Source: Pseudomonadota bacterium
GTDB taxonomy: Bacteria > Pseudomonadota > Gammaproteobacteria > Burkholderiales > Casimicrobiaceae
NCBI GenBank assembly: GCA_009786025.1
Contig: WQUA01000026.1
Span: 1 to 35,891, forward strand
DNA: 35,891 nucleotides
Direction of reading: 5' to 3'
The notes below the pieces were generated by a model, which saw only the letters and a list, made by a program, of their open reading frames with translations, had not been told where the DNA came from and ran no database searches. Position numbers and translations under genes: made by a program. Below, in pieces: positions 25,082 through 32,744 of this stretch; the stretch's first letter is position 1, and the number at the start of each line of letters is the position of its first letter.

Positions 25082-25969
25082 ATGGTTCCTTTTGCGGTTT
25101 ATTTGTTTGCCGGGGTAGCGGTACTGATGGTGGTTCTGGTGCTGGCCTGGGTCGGCCCGCGGCTGTTTTCAGCGCCCGGCGTTCGAGTCGGCCCGGATCG
25201 GGAAACAACCAACCTTGAAGTATATCGGGACGAGATGACGCAACTGGCCGTCGATTATCAGTGTGGCCGTATCTCGTCGGAATCGCTGGAAGAAGCGCGC
25301 GCCGAATTAAACCGTCGCCTGCTCGACGATACCAGTGAAAGCGTCGCGAGCGCACGTCGGATGCGCGCGCCTGTACGCGCTGTCGGCATTGCCGTAATGT
25401 TCCTGGTGCCCGCGCTGGCGGGCGGACTGTATCTGAACGTCGGTAATATCAATGCCTTGAATATCGTTGCCGACGGCGAGAAAAAAGAACAGGATTTTTA
25501 CCGGCAACTCAAGGAACACCTGCAGCATAATCCGCGCGATGCACGCGCCTGGGTGATTCTGGGCCGCTATGAAATGGGTTCGGATCGTTTTCAGGAAGCG
25601 GCAAAGGCGTTTGAAGCAGGGATAGATGCATCGCCGAAAGTAGCAAACGACGCAACGGTCTTGTGCGAACTGGCTGAAGCGATTGGGATGGCACAAGGCG
25701 GCTTGTTCAAGGGGCGGCCGCGCGAGCTGGTCGAAAAAGCGTTAACACTGGCGCCTGACAATGCGCTGGTGCTTGAAATGGCGGGCGGTGCGGCGTATGA
25801 AGCGCGCGACTATGCTTCCGCCGCGATGTACTGGAAAACATTGCGCTCGCAAATTCCCACGGATTCGCAAGCCTACCAACAAATCAGTATTGCTATCGCC
25901 CGCATTGAAGCGGAGGCCTCAGCAACGCAACCGGACGAAACCACGGCGCTATCAACCGCCGCGCCGTGA
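25082..25969 (+). CDS. ccmI: Cytochrome c biogenesis CcmI-like TPR membrane protein
   Basis: An apocytochrome c chaperone of the System I (Ccm) maturation machinery. It has 295 residues. One transmembrane helix at about 4-27, a cytoplasmic loop with the CcmI signature (TNLEVYRDEMTQLAVDYQCG, ISSESLEEARAELNRRLLDD), a second helix at about 98-117, and a periplasmic TPR domain (about 135-280) with NPRDARAWVILGRYEMGSDRF. The genes ccmA-H are absent from this neighbourhood, so this copy is detached from its usual operon and may serve another assembly process. It starts 15 bases after maeB and may be cotranscribed with it. Confidence 0.8.
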   Translation: MVPFAVYLFAGVAVLMVVLVLAWVGPRLFSAPGVRVGPDRETTNLEVYRDEMTQLAVDYQCGRISSESLEEARAELNRRLLDDTSESVASARRMRAPVRAVGIAVMFLVPALAGGLYLNVGNINALNIVADGEKKEQDFYRQLKEHLQHNPRDARAWVILGRYEMGSDRFQEAAKAFEAGIDASPKVANDATVLCELAEAIGMAQGGLFKGRPRELVEKALTLAPDNALVLEMAGGAAYEARDYASAAMYWKTLRSQIPTDSQAYQQISIAIARIEAEASATQPDETTALSTAAP

Positions 25970-26004
25970 CGGCAAGTCGAGTACAATAAATCAACCGCGC
26001 CGTT

Positions 26005-26118
26005 CCCCGGCGCGCGATTTGGCTTGTTCCCCTCGCCCATGCAAGAGAGAGCAGGGAAGAAGGTTACCGGATCGTGAGAAAAAACATCAAGCGCGCGAAC
26101 ACTTATGGAAACAACGAT
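26005..26118 (+). repeat. Degenerate intergenic repeat overlapping the hemY start
   Basis: A C-rich/G-rich half-palindrome (GTTCCCCTCGCCC ... GAGAGAGCAGGG) is followed by a tail GAAAAAACATCAAGCGCGCG then CACTTATGGAAAC. Similar tails occur at 18325-18355 and 30368-30400. The ATG annotated for hemY lies within this tail. Confidence 0.4.
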
Positions 26119-27583
26119 AAACCCAGGGACGGCGGTAACGAACTCTAAAGCAATGGATGATGTCATCGTTGTCGGTGCCGGTGTTTCCGGTCTGATCACG
26201 GCGTACCGACTGGTTAAAAAAGGGCTTCGTGTACGTGTGCTGGAAGCGGCGCCGCGCACCGGCGGTGTTATCGCTTCGGGGCGCGGCGATGGAATGTTGT
26301 GGGAATCCGGGCCGAACAGCGGCATGGACACGACACCGCTGATCAACGAATTACTCGACGCGCTGGGGATTCGCGAGCAACGCACTGACGCGCGCAAAAT
26401 CGCTGACCGCCGTTTTATCGTGCGCAGCGGGCAACTGGTTCCACTACCGATGTCAGGGTACGCTTTTTTTTCAACGCCGCTGTTTTCAGCTGGAACCAAA
26501 CTCGGCTTGTTGCGTGAACCGTTCATCGCGCGCTCATCGCCGGAGATTGATGAAAGCGTTGCTGCTTTTGTTCGCCGCCGACTGGGCACGGAGTTTCTCG
26601 ATTACGCAATTGAGCCTTTTGTTGCCGGTATCTTCGCCGGCGATCCGGAGCAATTGTCGGTGCAGGCGGCATTTCCGAAATTGTTTGCGCTCGAACAGCG
26701 CTACGGTGGACTGATTCGCGGCATGATTCTCGGCGCTCGCGAACGCAAGCAGCAACGTGAAAAATCGAAGAACAACGCAAAAAGTTTTTCGTTTAACGAC
26801 GGCATGCAAACGCTGACCGACGCGCTGGCGCGAGGAATCGCCGCTGAAAACAGCGTCGTTGAAACTGGTGTCCGGGTAGCGGCGATCGCCCGCGACGCAA
26901 GAGGCTGCTGGACGGTGCACGGCAAACGCAGCAGTGTTAATAATGATGAACAGGGCGATAAGGTCATGTATTGCGCCAGCAGTGTCATACTCGCGACGCC
27001 TGCTGATGCAGCGGCAACCATTCTTGCATCGTTGAAAACGCCTGTGGCCGATGACGCCGCGCAGGCATTGCGCAACATTCCTTATGCGCCGGTGTCGATT
27101 GTGATCAGCGGTTGGCAACGCGAGACCATAACGCATCCGCTGGACGGCTTCGGTTTTCTCGTACCGCGCAAGGAAAATGCGCATATTCTCGGCACGCTGT
27201 TTTCGAGCAGCATGTTTGATCATCGCGCTGACGAAAAACATGTGGTGCTCACCACTTTTATCGGCGGCATGCGCCAGCCCGATTTGCCGGGGTACGACGA
27301 TGCCGTGTTGCAGGAAATAGCAGCACGCGATCTGGCTTCGTTGATCGGTGTACGGGGAACGCCGCTATGGACAAAGATCAGCCGCCACCCGCGCGCGATT
27401 CCGCAATACACGTTGGGGCATCTTGGCCGCGTGCACCGCATTGATGCCGTGCGGGCACAAGCGCCAGGGCTGTTCTTCTGCGCCAACTGGCGCGGCGGCA
27501 TTTCGCTCGGCGATTGCGTCAAAAGCGCCCATCTGACCGCCGATGAAGTCGGCGCCTTTACTGCTTCCCGCCAGACATCATAG
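26105..27583 (+). CDS. hemY: Oxygen-dependent protoporphyrinogen oxidase (HemY/PPOX type)
   Basis: FAD-dependent oxidation of protoporphyrinogen IX to protoporphyrin IX, the penultimate haem step. It has 492 residues from ATG 26105. The FAD-binding motif VIVVGAGVSGLITAYRL and the following acidic Glu (VLEAAPRTGG) start at about residue 19. The body contains the SGPNSG segment, FVAGIFAGDPEQLSVQAAFP, typical of HemG/PPOX, and the C-terminal FAD motif ANWRGGISLGDCVKSA. The start is uncertain: ATG 26105 lies inside a repeat tail without a Shine-Dalgarno; ATG 26153 (MDDVIVVGAG) is a good alternative. Neighbouring ccmI suggests a loose haem/cytochrome theme. Confidence 0.88.
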   Translation: METTINPGTAVTNSKAMDDVIVVGAGVSGLITAYRLVKKGLRVRVLEAAPRTGGVIASGRGDGMLWESGPNSGMDTTPLINELLDALGIREQRTDARKIADRRFIVRSGQLVPLPMSGYAFFSTPLFSAGTKLGLLREPFIARSSPEIDESVAAFVRRRLGTEFLDYAIEPFVAGIFAGDPEQLSVQAAFPKLFALEQRYGGLIRGMILGARERKQQREKSKNNAKSFSFNDGMQTLTDALARGIAAENSVVETGVRVAAIARDARGCWTVHGKRSSVNNDEQGDKVMYCASSVILATPADAAATILASLKTPVADDAAQALRNIPYAPVSIVISGWQRETITHPLDGFGFLVPRKENAHILGTLFSSSMFDHRADEKHVVLTTFIGGMRQPDLPGYDDAVLQEIAARDLASLIGVRGTPLWTKISRHPRAIPQYTLGHLGRVHRIDAVRAQAPGLFFCANWRGGISLGDCVKSAHLTADEVGAFTASRQTS

Positions 27584-27684
27584 CGCGACGTTGTTGCAAA
27601 GATACCTTACCATTGCAAGCAAGGTACTCCGGCAAAACTTTTCCTCTTTCGCCGTCCTTTGCGTTTCCGCTCTTGGCAAGCGCT

Positions 27685-27714
27685 TTGTCTTGTTGTAGTG
27701 TGCGCAAATATAAA
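27685..27714 (+). promoter_or_regulatory. Candidate sigma-70 promoter of the aroP-like permease gene
   Basis: TTGTCT (27685-27690) and TATAAA (27709-27714) are 18 bases apart and end 17 bases before the start codon. No TyrR-box-like dyad was seen here. Confidence 0.4.
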
Positions 27715-27731
27715 TCGCTCTATAGGGAAAT

Positions 27732-29192
27732 ATGATGGAAACAGGGCATTACGGACAGTTGCGGCGGGGGTTGAAAAATCGGCACATCCAACTGATCGCG
27801 CTGGGTGGTGCAATCGGCACTGGCCTGTTCCTCGGCTCGGCGGGCGTGATGAAAACCGCCGGCCCGTCGATGGTGTTGGGTTACGCGATCGGCGGTTTTA
27901 TCGCTTTTCTGATCATGCGCCAGTTGGGCGAAATGATTGTGCACGAACCGGTCGCCGGATCGTTCAGCCATTTCGCGTACAAATACTGGGGCGATTTCGC
28001 CGGTTTCTTTTCCGGCTGGAATTACTGGGTGCTCTATGTATTGGTGAGTATGGCCGAGTTAACGGCGGTTGGTATCTACGTGCAGTTCTGGTGGCCAGGT
28101 ATCCCGACCTGGGTTTCTGTTGCAGTGTTCTTCCTGCTGATCAACGCGATCAATCTTGCCAACGTGCGTCTGTACGGCGAAATGGAATTCTGGTTCGCGA
28201 TCATCAAAGTCGCCGCAGTGATCGGTATGATCCTGCTCGGCGCTTACCTGTTGGTGACCAGCACCGGCGGCGAACACGCGAGCATCAGTAACTTGTGGGT
28301 GCACGGCGGCTTCTTCCCAATGGGAGTCACCGGCATGTTGATGGCGATGGCGGTGATCATGTTTTCGTTCGGCGGGCTGGAACTCGTCGGCATCGCGGCG
28401 GCAGAAGCAAGCGAGCCGTCGAAAACCATTCCGCGCGCGATCAACCAGGTGCTCTACCGGATTCTGATTTTTTACATCGGCGCGTTGACCATCTTGCTGG
28501 CGCTGTACCCATGGGACAGGCTGGTCGAAATCATCAGTCAAGGCGGCGGCGATTACAGCAGCAGCCCGTTCGTTTTGATCTTCTCGCAGATCGGCATTCC
28601 GAGCGCTGCGCACATTTTGAACCTCGTCATTCTGACTGCGGCGCTGTCGGTCTATAACAGCAGCGTTTACTGCAACAGCCGGATGCTCTACGGGCTGGCG
28701 CTTCAGGGCAACGGTCCGAAGGCGCTGATGAAAGTGGATCGACGCGGCGTACCGATTGTGGCGTTGTTTTTGTCGTCGACAGCAACACTCATCTGCGTCG
28801 CCATCAACTACCTGGTTCCGGAAGAAGCGATGGGTATTCTGATGTCGCTGGTCGTCGCAGCGCTGGTCATCAATTGGGCAATGATCAGTCTGGCGCATCT
28901 CAAATTCCGCGCCGCCCAGAAACGCGCCGGAGTCACCACCGCGTTCAAAGCGTTCTGGCACCCGTTCAGCAATTACCTGTGCCTCGCTTTTGTCGCTTTC
29001 ATTCTGGTCATCATCATGCTGATGCCTGGCATGGAGCCGTATCAGAAAATCGCCGCTGGCGAAGTGGGAACGGGGCTTCTGATGCTGGTTCAAAACATCA
29101 GTATGTCCGTCATCGCGATCCCGTTCTGGGTGCTGTTGTTGTGGATCGGTTTTCAGTTCAAACGGAAGCCAACGCAAGGGGCGCAGACATAG
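27732..29192 (+). CDS. aroP: Amino-acid permease, AroP/PheP type
   Basis: Proton-driven uptake of (probably aromatic) amino acids by an APC-superfamily carrier with 12 predicted transmembrane helices. It has 486 residues. The sequence follows E. coli AroP closely, for example LKNRHIQLIALGGAIGTGLF, QLGEMIVHEPVAGSFSHFAY, SGWNYWVLYVLVSMAELTAV and FSFGGLELVGIAAAEA. A glycine- and serine-rich insertion (SQGGGDYSSSPFVL) sits in a loop where E. coli AroP is shorter. Two ATG codons (27732, 27735) stand at the start. Substrate preference among Phe, Tyr, Trp or other residues cannot be fixed from sequence alone. Confidence 0.88.
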   Translation: MMETGHYGQLRRGLKNRHIQLIALGGAIGTGLFLGSAGVMKTAGPSMVLGYAIGGFIAFLIMRQLGEMIVHEPVAGSFSHFAYKYWGDFAGFFSGWNYWVLYVLVSMAELTAVGIYVQFWWPGIPTWVSVAVFFLLINAINLANVRLYGEMEFWFAIIKVAAVIGMILLGAYLLVTSTGGEHASISNLWVHGGFFPMGVTGMLMAMAVIMFSFGGLELVGIAAAEASEPSKTIPRAINQVLYRILIFYIGALTILLALYPWDRLVEIISQGGGDYSSSPFVLIFSQIGIPSAAHILNLVILTAALSVYNSSVYCNSRMLYGLALQGNGPKALMKVDRRGVPIVALFLSSTATLICVAINYLVPEEAMGILMSLVVAALVINWAMISLAHLKFRAAQKRAGVTTAFKAFWHPFSNYLCLAFVAFILVIIMLMPGMEPYQKIAAGEVGTGLLMLVQNISMSVIAIPFWVLLLWIGFQFKRKPTQGAQT

Positions 29193-29205
29193 CGCAGCTT
29201 TTTGC

Positions 29206-29290
29206 CGCCCTCGTGAGAGGGAGCGGAAAATCTTCCCCTTCATGAGATTCGTTCCCTCTCCTGCTTGCGAGGGAGGGTCAGGGTGGGGGA
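29206..29290. repeat. CCCTC/GAGGG hairpin repeats between convergent genes
   Basis: Two adjacent stem-loops: CCCTC-GTGA-GAGGG near 29208-29221, and CCCTC...GAGGG around 29254-29273 followed by GGGTGGGGG. They lie between the convergent permease and WalW-like genes and may act as a bidirectional terminator. Same compositional class as the other repeats of the window. Confidence 0.5.
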
Positions 29291-29334
29291 GTAACGCCAC
29301 AGCAAAACGCGCGACGCCCCAACTGCTTCAAAAC

Positions 29335-30300
29335 TCACCTCCCCTGACTTTTGATCCGGTAATACTCTTCCAACGTCGCGCCCTGACAGCGCGTTGCCAA
29401 CCATGAAAAAAGCGTTTCGAGATCGGCGTAGAGTTTCTCAATATGCGCCGCAGTCTGAAACGTCGGGCTGCCTCCCGGCATGAACTCCGACGAATGCAAC
29501 ATGAACTCAAGGTAATCGGCGCCGGGTTCGGCGAGCACCCGCGTCGCCAGTTTTTGCATCGCCACAACATTACCGCCGCGCGGTCGCAACCAAACCACCG
29601 ACGACGCACCGGGTTTGCCGCGCCATCGGGCGACGGCGTTTTTAGCGACGTTAATCAGCGCACCGTGTTTGAGCCGCGTCGTCATCGGCACTTCCAGCAG
29701 CGTTGAATGACCAACGCGCTCAATATGATCGAGGTCGAGAAAATAAGCGTGTCGCGGGAAAGCGCGGTAATCGGCGCCACCCTGTCCGTCAGGAGCGCCT
29801 TTCGTGGCGCACCATGAAATTCCCGGCGTGACCGAACAGTCACTGTGATAACTGTATTCTGCGAGCAGCTTGGCGTAACGGCTGTCGAATGCCCAACGCC
29901 CGGCGCGATGGCTGACCATCGGCGTTTGAAAAGTGTCTTCGAGCAAACGATGGGTCACGAGAAACTTTTCGCGCATCATCGCATCAGGGTATTCGATCAG
30001 GTACGGCTGGTGATGATCATCGTCATCTGTCAACGGCGCAAGCGGCGGATTGTTCCAGGCATGAACATGCGTGCCGATTTCGCCGGTTCCGTTGCGCAAA
30101 ACATCGCGACCAAACGCCTGAAATACCGGATCATTCGCCATCTCGAAATTGGTCAGATACACCGGCTTGAACGCGAAACGCTCGCACAGCGCCTGGAAAC
30201 GTTGCAGATAACGGGCGTTCTCCGTAGCGATACGGCGATGCTGCGTCCACAGATTGTCGCCTTCGGTATCGATGGTGATGATGAAAAACGGCAGGCGCAT
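29335..30300 (-). CDS. WalW-like polysaccharide deacetylase-fold protein
   Basis: This encodes 321 residues from ATG 30300 (MRLPFFIITIDTEGDNLW). A TTG four codons earlier is possible but does not fit the family. The acidic TIDTEGD (Asp11, Glu13) and the H-x-H motif GTHVHAWN (His78, His80) match metal-binding motifs 1 and 2 of the NodB/deacetylase fold. A later SHRAGRWAFD and the C-terminal EFMLHSSEFMPGGSP (His) could complete the site. WalW-type proteins occur in LPS and capsule loci; the substrate is unknown. It stands next to a divergent GT9 glycosyltransferase, which supports an envelope glycan role. Confidence 0.78.
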   Translation of the reverse strand: MRLPFFIITIDTEGDNLWTQHRRIATENARYLQRFQALCERFAFKPVYLTNFEMANDPVFQAFGRDVLRNGTGEIGTHVHAWNNPPLAPLTDDDDHHQPYLIEYPDAMMREKFLVTHRLLEDTFQTPMVSHRAGRWAFDSRYAKLLAEYSYHSDCSVTPGISWCATKGAPDGQGGADYRAFPRHAYFLDLDHIERVGHSTLLEVPMTTRLKHGALINVAKNAVARWRGKPGASSVVWLRPRGGNVVAMQKLATRVLAEPGADYLEFMLHSSEFMPGGSPTFQTAAHIEKLYADLETLFSWLATRCQGATLEEYYRIKSQGR

Positions 30301-30327
30301 ATCAGGAATCAAGCATCAGAAATCATC

Positions 30328-30405
30328 CCTCGCCTGTTTGCGGGAGAGGAGTGGGGGAAAGAACGGCCGAAAAACATGATGCGAATAACTATTTATGAAA
30401 ATAAC
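30328..30405 (+). repeat. Intergenic hairpin remnant with AT-rich tail
   Basis: CCCTCGCCTGTTTGCGGGAG then AGGAGTGGGGG, followed by GAAAAACATGATGCGAATAA and TTTATGAAAATAACGG. The tail resembles that in front of hemY (GAAAAAACAT...GCGAA...TTATGGAAA). Confidence 0.42.
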
Positions 30406-30498
30406 GGTCATTGTAAAACCACTTGCAAGGCAAGGTGCTGAAAACCGATTTACAATACTCCGATTGTATAGGAAACCTCAAGGAAAACCACAACCGCC

Positions 30499-31575
30499 AT
30501 GTCCGCCGGAGGTTCGTTCATACCGCAGCGCGTATTGGTTACCAAGTTTCGTCATCACGGCGATGTGCTGCTGACGACGCCGCTCATCCGCGCGTTGCAC
30601 CATTATTTCCCAGACGTCGAAGTGGACGCGCTGATTTATCGCGAAACCGAGGACATGTTACGCCATAACCCGCTGGTGGCGCATCGGTGGACAGTTGACC
30701 GCAACTGGAAAAAAGAAGGCGTACGGGCGCAGATCAAACACGAATGGCGCTTGTGGCGCGCACTGAAAGCGCGACGCTACGATTTGCTGATCCACCTGAC
30801 CGAAAGTTGGCGCGGCGCAGTTTTGGCGCGCGGTTCGGGCGTGACGCGCAGCATCGCTTTCGATTACCCGCGCCGCGACAGCTTCTTTTGGCGAAACAGC
30901 TTCACCGATCTGGCACCGTTGCCCGAAACACCGCGCCATAACGTCGCCTTGCAACTTTCGACATTGACCGCGCTGGGGCTGACGCCGAACGCTGAAGATT
31001 TTCCGTTATCGCTGAACATTGATGAAGCGGCGCGCGCCTCTTTTCTCGATGCTTTGCGGCGCGCCGGCTGGCAAGGTGAGCCTTATCTGCTGATTCATCC
31101 GGGGGCGCGCTGGTTTTTCAAATGCTGGGAAGACGCTTCTTTCGCCACGCTGATCGACATCCTGATTTTGCGCGGTCATACGATCGTATTGACGGGCGCG
31201 CCGGATGCACGCGAAACGGTGATGGCCGCCAACATTCTGGCGCAACTCAAAAACAAAACGCGGGTACATTCGCTGGTCGGGCAACTCTCGCTCGCCGAAT
31301 TGGCAGCGGCGATCGGCTCGGCGCAATTCTTCATCGGCGTCGATTCGGTGCCAATGCACATGGCGGCGGCATTGCAAATTCCGGGTGTAGCTCTGTTCGG
31401 GCCAAGCAAAGTACACGAATGGTTGCCCTGGCAAGCGCCGATCACCGTGTTGAAAGCGTCCGACTGGACGACCTTGCCGCACCCCGACAGTATCGACACC
31501 GCAACAACGACACGTTATCTGGCCGCGATTCCGGTGGAGGCGGTTTTGGAAGCGGTGTTGGAGCAGATAGCGTAG
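30499..31575 (+). CDS. Glycosyltransferase family 9 (heptosyltransferase, RfaQ/WaaQ-like)
   Basis: Transfers heptose from ADP-heptose to the LPS inner core, at the cytosolic face of the inner membrane. It has 358 residues from ATG 30499. The N-terminal Rossmann domain starts RVLVTKFRHHGDVLLTTPLIRAL, with the HGDVLLTTPL segment typical of heptosyltransferases. The C-terminal nucleotide-sugar domain has LLIHPGARWFFKCW and FIGVDSVPMHMAAALQIPGVALFGP, the GT9 signature. The R-x-x-K-CW pattern resembles WaaQ (heptosyltransferase III). No LPS core operon surrounds it, though the WalW-like gene is divergent. A REP sequence begins at its stop codon. Confidence 0.87.
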   Translation: MSAGGSFIPQRVLVTKFRHHGDVLLTTPLIRALHHYFPDVEVDALIYRETEDMLRHNPLVAHRWTVDRNWKKEGVRAQIKHEWRLWRALKARRYDLLIHLTESWRGAVLARGSGVTRSIAFDYPRRDSFFWRNSFTDLAPLPETPRHNVALQLSTLTALGLTPNAEDFPLSLNIDEAARASFLDALRRAGWQGEPYLLIHPGARWFFKCWEDASFATLIDILILRGHTIVLTGAPDARETVMAANILAQLKNKTRVHSLVGQLSLAELAAAIGSAQFFIGVDSVPMHMAAALQIPGVALFGPSKVHEWLPWQAPITVLKASDWTTLPHPDSIDTATTTRYLAAIPVEAVLEAVLEQIA

Positions 31576-31598
31576 GGACGGCAACCTATCGCCCGACA
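31572..31598 (+). repeat. REP sequence R1 (upstream of RAYT)
   Basis: GTAGGGACGGCAACCTATCG followed by CCCGAC, a slightly decayed copy of the REP found within the transposase gene. It overlaps the end of the GT9 gene. Confidence 0.65.
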
Positions 31599-31617
31599 GA
31601 ATTTTTAAGAGGAAAAC

Positions 31618-32151
31618 ATAGCAGCGGAGTTTCCTGAACGCAAGCCAAATCGTTTGAGGAATTACGATTACAGCCAAAATGGCGCGTATTTTATAACGAT
31701 ATGCGCCAAAGACCGGGCAGAGTTATTCGCAACCATCGATAACTCCGTAGGGGCGGCAACCTGCCGCCCGTGCCTCGAGCTATTCGATATTGGGCGCGTG
31801 ATCGACATTGCGATAAGCCATATTTCACAGGCTTATCCGTGCGTACGTGTCGATAAATATGTAATCATGCCGAACCATGTGCACATGATTCTGATAATTG
31901 ACCGTTCTGACGGGCGGAAGATTGTCGCCCCTACAATACAAACCGTTATCGGACAGATGAAACGAGCTGTTTCCATACAATGCGATGCTTCCGTTTGGCA
32001 AAAATCATTTCACGACCACGTTATCCGAAATGAAGAAGATTATTTGGGAATTGCCCAATACATTGAAACCAATCCTGATCAATGGGAAAAGGATTGTCTC
32101 AATGTGAGAGGAAACGGGAAGCAGGTTACTTCCCCTACGGACAGGGCGTGA
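31618..32151 (+). CDS. REP-associated tyrosine transposase (RAYT, TnpA_REP)
   Basis: A single-strand HUH-type (Y1) transposase that moves or maintains REP palindromes. The conserved family start (EFPERKPNRLRNYDYSQNGA) lies upstream of any ATG; the frame opens after a TAA at 31606-31608. The likely initiation point is ATA 31618, five bases after AGAGGA; TTG 31654 would lose conserved residues. HUH motif: MPNHVHMILI; the catalytic tyrosine is probably in GIAQYIETNPDQW, as in relatives. Two REP copies are translated within the gene: VGAATCRPCL (31747-31771) and DGRKIVAPTIQ (31910-31934). The former lengthens a normally conserved beta-strand region. It is flanked by three further REPs. Possibly functional, possibly decaying (start codon mutated). 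Confidence 0.82.
   Translation: MAAEFPERKPNRLRNYDYSQNGAYFITICAKDRAELFATIDNSVGAATCRPCLELFDIGRVIDIAISHISQAYPCVRVDKYVIMPNHVHMILIIDRSDGRKIVAPTIQTVIGQMKRAVSIQCDASVWQKSFHDHVIRNEEDYLGIAQYIETNPDQWEKDCLNVRGNGKQVTSPTDRA
31747..31771 (+). repeat. REP sequence R2 inside the RAYT gene
   Basis: Perfect stem GGGCGGCA-ACC-TGCCGCCC preceded by GTAG. It encodes VGAATCRPC in the transposase reading frame. Confidence 0.75.
31910..31934 (-). repeat. REP sequence R3, inverted, inside the RAYT gene
   Basis: On the minus strand GTAGGGGCGACAATCTTCCG then CCCGT, an imperfect copy of R2 in opposite orientation. It encodes DGRKIVAPT. Confidence 0.7.
32114..32138 (-). repeat. REP sequence R4, inverted, end of the RAYT gene
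   Basis: On the minus strand GTAGGGGAAGTAACCTGCTT then CCCGT. It covers the last codons of the transposase (NGKQVTSPT). Confidence 0.65.
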
Positions 32152-32159
32152 CGGTGGCG

Positions 32160-32186
32160 TCATAGAGGCAGCAACCTGCCGCCCGT
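32160..32186 (+). repeat. REP sequence R5, downstream of RAYT
   Basis: AGAGGCAGCAACCTGCCGCC then CGTC, same orientation as R1 and R2, so inverted relative to R4. R4 and R5 together form an inverted pair (a BIME-like unit). Confidence 0.65.
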
Positions 32187-32207
32187 CAAAACCCTCATCG
32201 CCTACCT

Positions 32208-32624
32208 TCACGCCCCGATAATTTTCACCAGCACCCGCTTGTCGCGCATACCGTCAAACTCGCCGTAAAAAATCTGTTCCCATGTTCCGAAGTCGAGTTC
32301 GCCGTTGGTCACCGCGACGACCACCTCGCGCCCCATCACAGTGCGTTTCAGATGCGCGTCAGCGTTGTCTTCGTAACTGTTGTGATCGTACTGATTGTAC
32401 GGTTTTTCCGGCGCCAGTTTTTCCAGCCAGCGCTCAAAATCGCAGTGCAGGCCGCCCTCATCGTCGTTGATAAACACGCTCGCCGTGATGTGCATCGCGC
32501 TCACCAGACACAAGCCCTCGCGTATGCCGCTCTCGGCCAGCGCAGCGCTGACTTGCGGAGTGATGTTGACAAAAGCGCGGCGGGTCTTGGTGTGAACGTG
32601 CAGTTCTTTTCGGAATGACTTCAT
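32208..32624 (-). CDS. yjbQ: YjbQ family protein (UPF0047, secondary thiamine-phosphate synthase-like)
   Basis: This encodes 138 residues from ATG 32624, with GAGG seven bases upstream. The family signature is clear: [39 protein letters not shown] with conserved His and acidic residues, [18 protein letters not shown] (metal-binding His/Asp) and the C-terminal [16 protein letters not shown]. YjbQ proteins are reported to have weak thiamine-phosphate synthase activity; the physiological role is unclear. Monocistronic, with a strong hairpin before it. Confidence 0.92.
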   Translation of the reverse strand: MKSFRKELHVHTKTRRAFVNITPQVSAALAESGIREGLCLVSAMHITASVFINDDEGGLHCDFERWLEKLAPEKPYNQYDHNSYEDNADAHLKRTVMGREVVVAVTNGELDFGTWEQIFYGEFDGMRDKRVLVKIIGA

Positions 32625-32687
32625 GATGAGCCTCACTGTTTTTCCGAAGTGGGAAAAAGCGCTTTATCAGGCATGTTCGGACGGCAG

Positions 32688-32730
32688 AAGAACCCCATCC
32701 CCACCCAAACCTCCCCTTGAAGGGGAGGGC
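32688..32730 (-). repeat. Hairpin repeat between cytochrome b561 and yjbQ
   Basis: CCTCCCCTTGAAGGGGAGG at 32710-32728 is a 9-bp stem around one G (or 7 bp with a 5-nt loop), with a C-rich flank (AACCCCATCCCCACCC). It lies just after the cytochrome b561 stop and probably works as its terminator. Same hairpin class as other intergenic repeats here. Confidence 0.6.
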
Positions 32731-32744
32731 TTGCTTCGCGCCGA

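Noticed and set aside
28059..29300. A 413-codon open frame antisense to the permease gene
   Set aside because: Its composition (Asp, His, Gln and Arg rich) reflects the reverse complement of membrane-protein codons; the AroP-like frame explains the region.
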